64,000 nucleotides of DNA from Saccopteryx bilineata (lineage: Eukaryota > Chordata > Mammalia > Chiroptera > Emballonuridae), in the NCBI RefSeq assembly GCF_036850765.1, contig NC_089491.1:93218740-93282739 (forward strand), given 5' to 3'. The translations under genes and the position numbers were made by a program. The notes beneath the pieces are model-generated. The model ran no database searches, had not been told where the DNA came from, and was given only the letters and a program-made list of their open reading frames with translations. Numbering within the stretch: the first letter of the stretch is position 1; the number at the start of each line of letters is the position of its first letter. Positions 11,427 to 24,354 of this stretch are shown here, one piece after another.

Positions 11427-11644
11427 CACAAAGAAAACTAGATAGAAGGTGACAGTGGGTAATCTGAGTTTGGGTGATGGGTATGCAACATAATTAAATG
11501 ACAAGATAACCTGGATATGTTATCTTTGAATACATGTATCCTGATTTATTGATGTCGCCCCATTAAAAAAATAAAATTATTAAAAAAACTGTTCTAAACA
11601 TTAAATACACAAAATTAATTTAAAAACAATAATATCAAAAATTT

Positions 11645-11775
11645 ATGTTTAGCTTACTTTATACCAAGCACAACTCTAAGTATTCTGTACCCATTCTATC
11701 CATATTTATTCCATGAGGTTGGTATGATTATCATTAATTTTAAGATGAGAAAAGCAAAACAAATTAAGAAAAATA
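11645..11775 (-). repeat. MIR SINE fragment, antisense
   Basis: The blocks 'ttataccaagcacaactcta', 'ttattccatgaggttggtat' and 'attttaagatgagaaaagca' match the reverse MIR core in order. Diverged. Confidence 0.6.
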
Positions 11776-12276
11776 AACCCTAGGGCACCAAGAATCTAAA
11801 AAAATCCCCAAAGGGTCTGTGGTAATTAGTTGTGAAGCTTTTTAAACCCTATGCATTAATTTTTAGTTATATAGTAACATTTTTGGAATGTGCACAAAAT
11901 ATTTGCAAAATATTGAGGGTATTATACAAATGTGTAAAATTTGGTTCTTAATTCTCAATCAGTAGTGGATGTTGTGTGTCAAGGTATAAATATTTTCCAG
12001 GCAGAGAAATGGGGGTAGATAAAAAAGTTCTAAGAAAATGTTACAGAAATATGAAGAAAGAGATTGTAAAAATGAAAATACTATCCTCAATATAATCATA
12101 TTAGTGTGTGGTAAGTAATTGGGAAGAAATTAGGTAATACAACTTCAGAACCTGCCAGAGGCTATTTGGAAAAGTAATTTGAATTCTGTATTTTAAGTAA
12201 TTAATTTTTAAACAATTCTTTAACCAATGAGGATGACCAGATATTTAGATAGAATATTTGATACTGACAGTATTTA
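11776..12276. other. Unassigned AT-rich spacer
   Basis: No open frame and no repeat that I recognise. Confidence 0.5.
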
Positions 12277-12290
12277 AGCAACATAATTTT

Positions 12291-12508
12291 ATTCGTATAT
12301 ATATTTTTTTTCCGAAGTTGGAAACAGGGAGGCAGTCAGACAGACTGGAGCCTTGGCTGCAGGAGGGGAAGAGAGAGACAGAGAGGAAGGAGAGGGGGGG
12401 GGGTGCAGAAGCAGATGGGTGCTTCTCCTGTGTGCCCTGGCCGGGAATCGAACCTGGGATTCCTGCACGCCAGGCCAACACTCTACCACTGAGCCAACCG
12501 GCCAGGGC
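12291..12508 (-). mobile_element. Ves-like SINE, type A, internally deleted
   Basis: Read on the minus strand it has the full tRNA-like head (GGCCGGTTGGCTCAGTGG, B box GGTTCGATTCC), but the central body is missing: the 'cagacagact' end is joined directly to 'ggagccttggctgc'. It is about 218 bp against about 370-410 for complete copies. Flanks are agcaacataatttt (12277-12290) and agcaacatatttttt (12509-12523), a near-match duplication. Confidence 0.88.
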
Positions 12509-12522
12509 AGCAACATATTTTT

Positions 12523-12775
12523 TAAATTTTATTTAGAAAATTAAATTTAACAAGGTGTCATTGATCAGTAAGAGTACATAGGTTTTAGGTAAACATTTCT
12601 ATAGCACTTGAACTATTGGTTATGTTGTATACTAGTCACCTAAAGTCAAATAATTTTCCATCACCTTATATTTTTCCCTCTTTACACCCTTCCATCTACC
12701 CCTTCCCCCAATTTCTCTTCCCCTACATACCTCTTCTTCTAGTAACCACTTCACTTATATTTATGTCCATGAAAA
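12523..12775 (-). mobile_element. 5'-truncated L1 3' end, antisense
   Basis: Starts on the plus strand with a T-rich (poly-A complement) segment, then 'aaggtgtcattgatcagtaa' and 'ataggttttaggtaaacatt', the same L1 3'UTR type as at 35035-35560. The sequence caacatattttt occurs on both sides (12511-12522 and 12776-12787) and is the probable target duplication. The neighbouring SINE used the same spot later. Confidence 0.75.
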
Positions 12776-12907
12776 CAACATATTTTTAATGATTGGTTCA
12801 AGAATTAAATATTGATATATATAACAATCTTCAATCTAAGTTTAGAAAGATATTAAATAATTTTAATTTATTCTATTTTATGTTTTCTACTTAAACATTA
12901 GTATTAA

Positions 12908-13240
12908 GCCTGACCTGGCAGTGGCAGAGTAGATAGAGCATCGGACTGGAGCACAGAGGACCCAGGTTCGAGACCCCAAAGTCTCCAGCTTGAGTGCAGG
13001 CTCATCTGGTTTGAGCAAGGCTCACCAGCTTGGGGCCAAGGTTGCTGGCTTGAGCAAAGGGTCACTTGGTCTGCTGTAGCCCCCAGGTCAAGGCACATTT
13101 GAAAAATCAATCAATGAACATCTAAGGTGTTGAAACAAAGAATTGATGCTTCTCATCTCTCTCCCTTCCTGTCTATTTCTCCCTATCTGTCCCCTCTCTC
13201 TGTCTCTCTCTGACTGTCATATACACAAAAAAACCCCACT
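12908..13240 (+). mobile_element. Ves-like SINE, type C
   Basis: The head GCCTGACCTGGCAGTGGCAG and B-box-like GGTTCGAGACCCC are followed by the 'gctcatctggtttgagcaag' repeats, 'ggtcaaggcacatttgaaaa' and a CT-rich 3' part. The tail is short. Flanks are only loosely similar (agtattaa / attattaa), so the exact ends are uncertain. Confidence 0.85.
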
Positions 13241-16200
13241 ATTATTAAAATATAAATAATTTAAATTTTCTGTTAATATTTAAAATTTTTCATTTTATTC
13301 CTCATTTTTTTTCAGTTTCAAATTTTATTCTTTATAGCTCCTGCCACTGCAGTTTGTATCTGTGTGTTATGTGTTATCTGATACCAAAACATAAAAATAT
13401 CACAGAACCAATTTTTATAATGAGAAGTTTTAGTCATTGTTCATTTTATTTTAAAGTCAAACACTAGTATGATTTATTTTGAGTTCGGTGGTAAATTATT
13501 CTTTTCTATTTCATCAATGAGAAAATATAGCAAGTTGCCTTCAGCTGCTCTAGAAATGTTTCCACTGACCAGATTTCTTGTTTTGTATTATTCATTTTAT
13601 TCTTCACCGGCCACCCCATTGCTTTTTACATGATGATGTAGCTTTTCCTCACCAGATGCAGAGCAAAGATGAAATAAAGGCTCAGGCAGTGAAGTCAAAA
13701 TGCCCTTGAGTGTAAAAATGAAAATGTCAAAATATTTTGCTGTGGAGTGATCCATCACAGTTGCTTAAAAAGGGAAATGTGATTTAAACTTTTAAAAAAG
13801 ATAGTTGGTGTCATCATGGGAAAAAGCTTAGAGTATGAAGGGACTAAAAATAGTGATGACAACTAAAAACAAGGATTTTTGAATTGTCCTTAAGAAGAAA
13901 AGTCAGACATATAAGGAAAAGTGCCAAAAAAAAAAAAAAAGAAAGAAAGAAAAAGAAACACTACAAAAATAAAGTCCCGCAAGATGTTATTAGGCAGGGA
14001 TGGAGGAGGTAGGCTATAGAAATCACTGTTTTTCATGTGGCTCAAACTATGAAAATAAAATTTCAACTAAATATAACTTAGCAATGAAAAAAAAAAGTTC
14101 TTACATTTAAATATGTAGCAAATCATAAATACAGAAAAGCAGAATTCAGTTGATATTAGTTTTGTCCAGGTAAAAATTATGTTTCACATTATTCCTAAGA
14201 TTCCTAATTATGTCCATGGACTTATAATTTTATGAGTGCTATATCCTCTGACTTCCTCATACCAATTCCTTGTAATTTTCCATCCCAGTTAAGACTCAGG
14301 TAGCTATGATTATCCTCTTGTTTAGTCTCACTCAATGAATTGTCTCTTTCATATATACACAATTATATACACATATCCTGAAAGGGAGAAGGATTTTATG
14401 TTAAAGATTTAATAAACTGTACACTAAGCATCTTTTCTTACAGTTCCTTTGATTACATCACTGAACCTGGAAATTCCTAACTCCATCTTTCCTACAGGTT
14501 TTAGCTTTTTTCAATTACTAAAGCTCTCTAGGTCCTTCTTATTCTTATCTTGTCTGTCTCTTCCTTTCTCCTAGATTTATATGCTATATTTACAATGAAA
14601 ATTTCTTTAGCTATCCTGTCACATTTCTCTCTAACCCATAACTAAAGTAGTCACCTACCTTACGATGTCAAACATTAATTATTTGTTCATTTGACAATTC
14701 TCTCATTGAAATTTTTTTTATTGTGGCTTTTAGATATATTCCCAAAATCTACCTTAAACTGTAACACTTATGCTATGCTGGTTTTTGCATGTTATATTTC
14801 AACTCTAGAATTTGATTAGGTGTTGTAAAGACAATCATGTCTGTGCACATCCAAATGTTAACTTCTTCATCTCATTTTATTTCCAAGTTATTATGCCAAC
14901 CACCTAAAAAGAGTTTAGAAGTGATATTTTAACAATGGTCAGCAGAAATTGTTGACATTCCTGAGGACAATGGATTCCATTGTAATGAAGGGAGTGAGCC
15001 TGCTTTTCCACACAATGTACTTTTTTATTATTTAAAATATTATGTTTAAGCAAGTTTTCAGTCATTATTCATTTAAGTGAGGATTCTGGGAAAAATCTGT
15101 TACTCTTATAGACCTTGTAAAAAAGAAGAATCCTCAGAAATTTCCACTAACATAAGAATTAAAATTTTCTGCTAAAGTGTCCATGAAACTAATTCAAATA
15201 GAGAAAGTGAAAACCTGGCAATTCTAATGCTTATTTCAGGAATCTGTGTAGTTTACTTAGCTGAAATCCAAAAGGCCCTAGGTGATCATGATTGTCAACA
15301 CATTGAGGATAAATGACCCAGTTTTCAAACTTCTGCATCCATGAAGTCCAGAAAAGCAGGAACTAATCATTGCCCTCTTCACAAAGGAATTAATTAATTG
15401 ATTAAGTCAGATAACACTACCAAACCTTAGGAACTAGAAGCTTGGGATTAAACAATATGTTTCTGAATAAATCACTTATCATATCTATATATCAAAACTT
15501 TGAGGTTGTTTTAATTTGATCTTCTCATTTCTCATGGGTGTGTGGTGAAAATGAATGAGATAAGATAAAGGATTGGTCTTGAATTTCCTAAAATACACAT
15601 CCTATACTTACCCTAGGAACTATTTCAGGAGATGGATTTCAGAACCTAGAATCTTAAATTGCCCACTGTGTGAAATGTTGCAGCATAATGTCTTGGATTC
15701 TTCCCTTTGCCATGAGGCAGCATATTGCTCAATATTTTTTCAAGCTGTGACACAGTTATGAACTTCTGAGGGCACACTATAAAATCATATAGCACTTCTC
15801 AGAGTTGCCTCAGGATTAAAAGAAATTGTGTTTATAGATGCTTTATCATGCAAGACATATCATGCAAAACTAATTACATCTAGAATTACATTTAGCATTT
15901 CCCCCAATTCTATGCAACAGAGTAAACCAGGGGACAGACTGTAGGCTGCTTTTTAGTCAGCATTTGTATTACATTAAGAAAAATCACCTAACTTTTATGA
16001 TTGGCTGTTAGGCTGAGGCTGCTTTACCATCTGTCATATTGATAGCTGTTTTCTCCCCTCATGCTTTAATTATGAATATTCCTTCTTTGTCAAAAATACC
16101 AGTCTTCCCAGATTGAGATTGGTTCTTTAACAAAGAATTGGTTAAGGTAAGTAATTGGCTAGAACTTTCAAATAGGATCTCAAGATGTATTTCTAAAAAA

Positions 16201-16398
16201 TGTGTTGAAATTCAGTTTCTATATTTTTAAAGTTTTGGTTTTCATGAAGCTCTTCTGGGCCTCAAATTAAATCATATATGTAAATCTGAGTGATGAAAAT
16301 TAAAATATAATACAAATAAATCATTAACAGTCATTACCAAAAATAACAAAAGAAAAAGTGAGTTACAGAGAAAAAAAACAAAGAAAAAATATTGGTGA
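13241..16398. other. Long intergenic stretch, nothing identified
   Basis: About 3.1 kb of AT-rich sequence. The only clear landmark is an A-rich simple stretch (13927-13960). There are small open frames, such as 62 codons near 15573, but no start context, splice pattern or similarity to support them. Confidence 0.6.
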
Positions 16399-16410
16399 AA
16401 AGCAAAACTG

Positions 16411-16722
16411 TGGCCCTGGCTGGTTTGCTCAGTGGATCAAGTGTCAGCCCCACATATAGACTTCCAATGTTTGATCTCCAGTTAGTGTATGCATACTCAT
16501 GAGAAGCAACCCTCTGTCTCTCTCCCCCACCCTCTTCCCTTTTCTCTTCCTCTTTTTCTCCCACAGCCAATGGCTCTGTTCAAACATTGGTCCTGGAGCA
16601 CTGAGAACAACTCGGCTGGTTTGAGCATCTGTCCCAGATGGAGTTTGCCAGGTAGATCATGGATGGGGTACATGTGGGAGTCAATCTCACTATTTGCCAT
16701 AATCTAACCAAAAAAAAAAGGC
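16411..16722 (+). mobile_element. Older Ves-like SINE, diverged type A
   Basis: The head GGCCCTGGCTGGTTTGCTCA is followed by a degraded B box, a CT-rich stretch, 'cagccaatggctctgttcaa' and an A-rich end. Duplications aaagcaaaactg (16399-16410) and aaagcaaaattg (16723-16734) flank it with one mismatch. It is more diverged from the type A copies than they are from each other, suggesting greater age. Confidence 0.85.
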
Positions 16723-17044
16723 AAAGCAAAATTGCATATACATATGCTGGTAAAAGATTAGTACTTAGCAAGTCTGGCCACAATTTTACAGTAAGGGTCA
16801 TTAGTCAGCCTAGTCCTATTATGCACAAGATGAAGAACATGGATTTGAACAAATCTACATACTCCTAATCATTTTATCACATAGACAAATCTAATGTGAC
16901 CACTGAATGAATTAAGTATGACTTTTAAAAGCTGAGAAAGTCAGTTATGTATAGTGTGGTTTAACATAAAGCTTATTTAACATTCTTCATGAAAAATTTG
17001 CAAATATGTGGGGTAACAAGAAAGGTTCATAAAATAATATATAT

Positions 17045-18889
17045 GGGGTAGCAAGATGGTGATGGAGTAGGCGGACGTACCAACTTTCCCCTCCCAGAAC
17101 CAAAGTGGATTACAACTAATTTTTAAAAACAATCATCTGAAAAAACCAACTTTGGACTAAATTAAGAGGACACTTTAATCAAAGAACACTGAAGAAGCCA
17201 CACTGAGACTTGCTGTAGACCAGTGTGACTCCTAATTCTGGGTTTTGAGTGATAACGGTGCAGAATTCAGAAAACAGACTTATTAAGAAAAATGGGTGGG
17301 ATCGGGAAGACACTTTAATGCTTATGGCAATATCCAAGTGTCCCATAGCCCCAGTTTGCTTTATTATATAACTATATGCAAATCAAAGAAGTCCTTGATA
17401 CAAAGTTACACATCCAAGGCTAAAACAGGAACTCTCCCAAGGCATAAACAGGAATCCCCCTCCCATGCATAAGTGAAATCAATCAACATCTGAACAAACA
17501 AAGAGTAAGAGGAAGGGCATGTAAATTGCTTCCAGCAACTTAAGGAAGCAAGTGAAGTGGGTGCAAATACTCAACATCATAGCCAATATGAAGATGGTGG
17601 GGGGAGAACTTAGCCTTTTGCTAAGCCTCAAATCTATAGTGGCATTTTGCCATTTACAGTCCACAATAGAGACTGGTAAGAAAAGCAGAATCGCGGAGAG
17701 CACTGCCCAGCTCCCAGGAGCAAATGGCATCCCGGAGGGACTTGTGTGGTGGAAAGTGAGTTTAGCAGCGAAGGGAGGGTCCTGGGCTCCAGGAACAAAG
17801 CCCCAGTCTTCAGCCTCAGAGCCTAGAAGCAGCGTACAGATAGTATTTAGCTGAGAAACAAGCCAGGATACTGTTTTCAAGAAAGAGAAAGATTTCTCAG
17901 ACCCAGGATTCATCTTAAAGGGTCTGTGCAGAAAACTTCTTTCACAACCACTCACCCAGGGCTCCAGGAAATGGGGACTGCTGAGAGGACTGGAGTAGCA
18001 GGAAGAGAGTATAATCTAGGAGGCACAGGGAGAGACACTTTGAGGGACAGCCACCCTAACCCCTGGGCTGAGTTACTACCCAAATTTAAAGTGGATATTT
18101 TTCTTGGAACCAGCAATACCAGCAAAGGGAAGCTGGACAGCAGCCAAACAGAAGCTCTCCTGCTGCAGTCAGAGCAAAGAATCACTTAGAAGCAGGGAAC
18201 CATTAGTGATACAGTATTAAGTGCTAGGGTCTGAGCTGCATCACCCCTACCCACACTGCTGAGGGCTCACCAGAGAGCGGGAGGTGGCGGGACATGGGAT
18301 TGTGGTCCCGGTGGTGGAGGGCGAAAGCCAGGAGCTGGCCACAGCTGAGGCCCGGCATGAGCAGAGTCCTGCCCATGGGAGTGACAATCAAAGCCAGTGG
18401 TGACTACTGAGGCCCGGAGTGAGAGCAGTCCCACCCGGCAGGGGCAGAGGCTTAGGGCAGCTGTGGGGGAAAAGGGGTGCATGAAAGCAGTCTGACTCAC
18501 AACTGTGGGCTGGGTGAGCAAGAGCAGTCCCACCTACAATCCTGCCTGCAGAGGCAAGGCAAAAGCCAGGGAACCAGCTGAGATATGTAGCTGGGCCCAG
18601 AAGTGCAACCCTGCCTATGGGGTGGGGAGAAGTCCAGAGCCAGCCAAGGTCTGCAGCCCAAACACATGAATGCAGTCTCACCATCAGGGGTGGTGTCGAG
18701 GCTGGGCAGGCCAAGTTCCACCCACAGAGGTGAGGCGAAAACCATAGCGACTGATGCAATGCACTGGCGCCCGAATGCCCAAAACAGTGGCAGAGGTGGT
18801 GGCAGGCCTACAGACAGACCACACCTAGGGAACACAGTGGCCACACCCATTGGACTCCAGTGTCCATACCTTTCTTATACACAGACAAA
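17045..18889 (+). promoter_or_regulatory. L1-B 5'UTR
   Basis: About 1.85 kb from the element start to the ORF1 ATG. It is moderately GC-rich with degraded 60-70-bp-scale similarity within 18290-18790: 'tgaggcccgg', 'agcagtcc.accc' and 'cagaggc.aggc' recur several times. Open frames here are short and overlap on both strands, so I read none as genes. Confidence 0.65.
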
Positions 18890-19856
18890 ATGGGAAGGCA
18901 GAGAAATGTAACCCAAATGAATCAAGAGAAATCCCCAGAAAAATATTGAATAAGATGGAAATAATAAAATTATCAGATGCACAGTTTAAAACAATGATTG
19001 CTAGGATGCTCAAAGATCTTAGAGTAACAATGAGTGGACATAACAAGCACATAAATAAAGAGATAGCAAGTATAAAAAAGGACATTAAAATAATAAAATA
19101 AAAGTCAGAAATGACAAATGCAATATCAGAAATGAAGACCACACTGGAAGAAATTAAAAGGAGGATGGATGAAGCTAAGGATGAAATCAACAAGTTAAAG
19201 GACAAAATAAATGAAAGCACAGAAGCAGAGCAGCTAAAATAAGAGACTCAAAAAGTCTGAGGAAACTCTAAGAGAGCTCTGTGACGACATGAAGAGTAAT
19301 AACATCTTCATCATAGGTGTTCCTGAAGGAGAAGAGAAAGAACAAGAAATAGAAAATTTGATTAAAAAAATCAAAGCTGAAAACTTCCCTACATTGATGA
19401 AGGAAAGATTCACTCAAGTTCAAGAAGCGCAGAGAGTTCAATTAAGGATGAACCCAAAAAGGGCAAAACCAAGACACATCATAATTAAAATGCAAAAATT
19501 AAGAAATAAAGAAAGAATATTGAAAGCTACAAGAGAAAAGCAGTCTATTATTTACAGAGAAGCCCCCATAAGGGTGACATTTGACTTCTCAACAGAAACA
19601 ATAAGGGCCAGAGGGAATAGCAAGAAATATTAAAAATAATGAAAAACAAGATCCTACAACCAAGACTTTGCTATCCAGCAAGGCTATCATTTAAAATTAA
19701 AGGAGAAATAAAAAGCTTACAAAAAAAAAAAAAACAACTCAAGGAATTTATTACAACCAAACCAATGCTGCAAGAAATGTTAAGGGGCCAGCTATAAACA
19801 GAACAAAGGGGTTAAAAAATAATCTAGTAAAAGAGGAATGTAGATTAAAAGAATAA
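18890..19856 (+). pseudogene. L1-B ORF1, broken
   Basis: Starts MGRQRNVTQMNQEKSPEKYLN at 18890, although that frame breaks almost at once and continues in another. A coiled-coil segment ('KLSDAQFKTMIARMLKDL') is followed by the RRM-like 'NNIFIIGVPEGEEKEQE' (19305-19355) and the C-terminal 'APIRVTFDFSTETIRARG'. It ends in TAA at 19854-19856, immediately before the ORF2 ATG. Stops near 19099 and 19240 and several shifts break it. This is the RNA chaperone of L1 in origin. Confidence 0.85.
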
Positions 19857-22838
19857 AATGGCAATAAACAACTACATATCATTAATAACCCTAAAAGTAA
19901 ATGAAAAATGTTCCAATCAAAAGACATAAGGTAGCTGTGTGGATAAGAAAACAAGACCCATACATGTGCTCTCTACAAGAGACACACTTCAAAACAAAAG
20001 ATACACATAGACTGAAAGTAAAAAGATGAAAAACAATATTCATGCAAATGGAAATGAAGTAAAAGCTGGGGTAGCAATACTTATATCAGACCAAATAAAC
20101 TTTAAAACAAAGGCTATATATTAAGGGATAAAGAAGGTCACTACATAATGATAAAGGGAGCAATCCAACAGTAAGAGATAACCATTATAAATATATGTGC
20201 ACCTAATATAGGAAAACCTAAATATATAAAGCAGATTTTGATGGGCATAAAGGGTGAAATCAACAGCAATACTGTAAAAGTAGAGGAGTTTGATACCCCA
20301 CTAACATCACTGGATAGATTTTCAAGAAAAAAAATTAACAAAGAAACAGCAGAATTAAATGATACACTAGATCAACTGAATTTAGTAAATATCTTCAGAA
20401 CCTTTCAACTTAAAGCAGCAGAATATACATTCTTTTCAAGTGCTCATAGTACATTCTCTGGGATAGACCACATGCTAGGACCCATAATGAGTCTCAACAA
20501 ATTTAAGATTGAAATCATATCAAGCATTTTCTCTGATCACAATGGCATGAAAGTAGAAAACAACTACAATAGAAAAACTGAAAAACACTCAAACATTTGG
20601 AAACTAAATAGCATGTTATTAAATAACAAATGGTTTAACAATGAAATCAAGAAAGAAATAAAAAATTTCCTTCAAACAAATGAAACAAACATACAACAAC
20701 TCAAAATTTATAAAACACAGCAAAAGTAATCCTGGGAGGGAAGTTCATGGCACTACAGGCATACCTTAAGAAGCTAGAAAAAGCTCAAATAAACAACTTA
20801 ATCCTGCATCTAAAAGAACTAGAAAAAGAACAGCAAGTAAAATACAGAGGAAGTAGAAGGAAGAAAATAATAAAGATCAGAGTGGAAATAAATGACATAG
20901 AGGCTACAAAAACAATGCAAAGGATCGATGAAACCAAAAACTGGTTCTTTGAAAAGGTAAAGAAAATTGATAAACCATTTTTTTATTAATTTATTGTATT
21001 TACATAGATTCTAATGTCACCCGTGTTCCCCAGTATATCACCCCTGTCTCCGTCCCTCTAATGCCCTCCCCCCTTCCCTCCAGAATTTGCTTTTCTGCTC
21101 TCATCCCATCCTATCACCCTATCATACCCTTTCACTCTGTCCACTTTTCTTCTGGATCCTTTCATCCCACCTCTGTCTCTATTTCACTTCTCAGTTCATA
21201 TTGTTTGTCAGATTACTCATATGAGTGAGGTCATATGATATTTTTCCTTTTCTGCCTGGCTTATTTAACTTAACATAATAGTTTCCAGTTCCATCCATGT
21301 TGTCGCAAAAAATATAATATTTCCTTCCTTTTCATGACCCCATAGTATTCCATTGTGTATATGTACTACTGCTTTTAAAATCCAATTGTCCACTGATGGA
21401 CGCTTGGGCTGTTTCCAGGTCTTAGCTACTGTAAACAATACTGCCATAAAAGTGGGGGTGCATTTCTCCTTTTCAAACTGTGCTATTGTATTCTTGGGGT
21501 ATATCCCTAAAAGGGGGATGGCTGAGTCAAAAGGCAGTTTGATTTTTAATTTTTTGAGGAATCTCCATACTGTTTTCCACAGTGGCTGCACCAGTCTGCA
21601 TTCCCACCAGCAGTGCAGGAGGGTTCCCTTCTCTCCACATCTTCGCCAGGACTTACTCTGTGTTCTTTTGTTGATGAGAACCATCCTTACTGGTATGAGG
21701 TCGTATCTCATTGTGGTTTTAATTTGCATTTCTCTAATGATTAGTGTTGTTGAGTATTTTTTCATATGCCTATTGGCCATCTGTATGTCCTCTTTGGAAA
21801 TGTGTCTATTCATCTCTTTGCCCATTTTTTTATTGGATTGTTTGTCTTCCTGGTGTTGAGTTTTACAATTAGTTTTGTAAATTTTGGTTATTAACCCCCT
21901 ATGAGATGTATTGTCTAATATGTTCTCCCATTGTGTGCTTTGCCTTTTTATTTTGTTCAAGTTGTCTTTAGCTGTGCAAAAGCTTTTTAGATTGATATAG
22001 TCCCATTTGATTATCCTGTCCTTTATTTCCCTTGCACGTAAAGATAAATCAGCAAATATATTGCTGCGAGTGATGTTGGAGAGCTAATTACCTATGTTTT
22101 CTGATAGGATGATTATGGTTTCATGACTTACATTTAAGTATTTTATCCATTTTGAGTTTATTTTTGTGAATAGTATGAGTTGGTGGTCTAGTTTCATTTT
22201 TTTTTCAGGTAGCTGACCAATTTTCCCAACACCATGTGTTAAAGAGACTGTCTTTACGCCATTCTATGTTATCACCACCCTTGTCAAGTATCAATTGTTC
22301 ATAAAGGGGCGTGTTTATTTCTGGGTTCTCTGTTCTGTTACATTGATCTCTATGCCTATTCTTATTCCAGTACCAAGCTGTTTTGAGTACAATGGCCGTG
22401 TAGTATAACTTGTTGTCTGAAAGTGTGATACCACCCACTTTATTCTTCTTTATCAAGATTGCTGAGGCTATTTGTGTTCTTTTTTGGTTCCATATGAATT
22501 TTTGGTAAATTTGTTCTATAATTTTGAAGTATGTCTTTGGTATTTTAATAGAACTTGCATTGAATTTATAAATTGATTTGGGTAATATGGACATTTTAAT
22601 GTTTATCCTTCCTAGCCATGAATACAATATATGCTTCCACTTGTGTGTATCTTCCTTGATTTCTTTGAGAAAATTTTATACTTTTCTGAGTACAAGTCTT
22701 TAACCTCCTTGGTTAAATTTACTCCTAGGTATCTTATTTATTTTTGTTGCAATAGTGAAAGGAATTGTTTTCTTAATTTCTCTTTCAGATAGATCATTGA
22801 TGGTGTATAAAAATGCCTCTCATTTCTGAGTATTAATT

Positions 22839-23190
22839 AATTAATTTATTAATTAATTTATTTATTTATTACAGAGACAGAGAGAGAGTCAGAGAGAGGG
22901 ATAGATAGGGACAGACAGACAGGAACAAAGCGAGATATGAAGCATCAATCATTAGTTTTTTGTTGCGACACCTTAGTTGTTCATTGATTGCTTTCTCATA
23001 TGTGTAACCATGGGATTACAACAGACTAAGTAACTCTTTGGTCAAGACAGCAACCTTGGGTTCAAGCTGGTGGACTTTTTGCTCAAATCGGATGAATTCT
23101 CACTCACGCTGGTGACCTCGGGGTCTCAAAACAGGGTCCTTCTCATAACAGTTCAATTCTTTATCCACTGCGCCACTGCCTGTTCAGGCT
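22839..23190 (-). mobile_element. Ves-like SINE, type C, inside L1-C
   Basis: Minus-strand head GCCTGAACAGGCAGTGGCGC with the 'gctggtgacctcggggtctc' segment and a tail seen as ATTA/TTTA repeats at 22839-22870. The flanking duplication is ctgagtattaatt (22826-22838) / ctgaatattaatt (23191-23203), one mismatch. Confidence 0.9.
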
Positions 23191-24098
23191 CTGAATATTA
23201 ATTTTATATCCTGCCACCTTGCTGAATTTATTTATCAGGTCTAGTATTTTTTTGACTGTGACATTAGGATTTTCTAGGTACAGTATCATATAATCAGCAA
23301 ATAATGATAGTTTTAGTTCTGTTTTTTCTATTTGGATGCCTTTTATTTCTTCTTCTTCTCTGATTGCTGTGGCTAGGACTTTTAGTACTATATTGAAGAA
23401 GAGTGGCAAAAGGAAGCCCCCTGCCTTGTTCCTAATTTTAAAGGGATTGCTTTTAACTTTTGCCCACAGAGTATGATGCTGGTTGTGAGTCAGTCATAGA
23501 TGGCCTTTATCATGTTGAGGTATGTTCCATGTATTCCCACTTTGCTGAGAGTTTTGATCATGAATGGGTGCTGGATTTTATTGAATGCTTTTTCTGCATC
23601 TATTGATATTATCATATGGTTTTTCTCCTTCCTTTTGTTTATGTGATAAATTACATTGAGATTTGCAAATATTGTACCAGCATTGCCTCCCAAGAATAAA
23701 TCCCACTTGATCATGGTGTATTATTTTTTTATGTATTGCTTAATCCTGTTTGCTAATATTTTATTGAGAATTTTAGCATCTAAATTCATCAGGGATATTG
23801 GCTTATAGTTTTGTTTCTTTTTGTTGTCTTTGCCTGGTTTGGGAATCAGAATTATGCTCGCCTCATAAAAGGAGATTGAAAGTTTTCCCTCCTTTTGAAT
23901 TTTATGAAATAGCTTGAGAAGGTTAGAAGTTAGTTCTTCTTTGAATGTTTGGTAGAATTTGCCTGTGAAGCCATCTGGTCCAGTGCTTTTCTTTGTTGGG
24001 AGTGTATTGATAATGGTTATGATCTTATTTGTTGTAATCGGTCTATTTATGTTTTCTAATTCTTCCAGATTGATTATTGAAAGACTAGAAAACCCGGA

Positions 24099-24115
24099 GG
24101 TCATACAAAATGACC
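24099..24115 (-). terminator. Helitron 3' terminal hairpin
   Basis: Six-bp perfect stem (GGTCAT / ATGACC) with a 5-nt loop, 10 bp from the CTAG terminus. In Helitrons this hairpin marks the end of rolling-circle transfer. Confidence 0.92.
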
Positions 24116-24354
24116 ACTGTTCTAGATATTATAAATTTTAATTAAAATGATTTGTGCAAAGGTGTCTGCTAATTCAAACTGAATTACCCAAGGCAGGCGT
24201 CGAGGACGCCCCTTTGCTTAGTGCCCCACGGGGTTTCCCCTTCTACTTGCTTAATTGCTTAAAGTAGAGTGCAATGAAGGAAACCACTGGCAGTATATTT
24301 CTTAGCCACCGCTAGCTCAATAAATAAAAGTGATTTAAATAATAAAATGTTAAT

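Larger units (their letters stand above)
3704..11583 (+). mobile_element. LINE-1 element L1-A, nearly full length
   Basis: A complete non-LTR retrotransposon layout is visible: a GC-rich 5'UTR with repeated units (3704-6099), ORF1 (6100-7119), ORF2 (from 7443) and a 3'UTR with a G-rich tract and an A-rich tail ending near 11583. It is flanked by 13-bp duplications, aaaaactgatcta at 3691-3703 and aaaaactgttcta at 11584-11596, differing at one base. That fixes both ends and shows insertion by target-primed reverse transcription. The element starts GGAGGATGACGTCAGAG, so no 5' truncation is apparent. It is dead: ORF1 has two in-frame stops and ORF2 has stops, shifts, a deletion in the reverse transcriptase and a SINE at 10791-11001. 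Its 5'UTR differs from those of L1-B and L1-C, so it is a separate subfamily. Confidence 0.93.

Noticed and set aside
17031..17044. Target duplication for L1-B
   Set aside because: Both flanks are A/T-rich and only partly alike, so I do not assert the duplication; the ends are approximate.
17479..18911. Frames up to 158 codons in the 17.5-18.9 kb region
   Set aside because: They lie in the GC-rich 5'UTR of L1-B on both strands, without conserved motifs or consistent codon bias.
24099..24115. The hairpin as a bacterial-type transcription terminator
   Set aside because: It sits 10 bp from the CTAG end of a Helitron, where a transposition hairpin is expected; classed under terminator only for lack of a better type.
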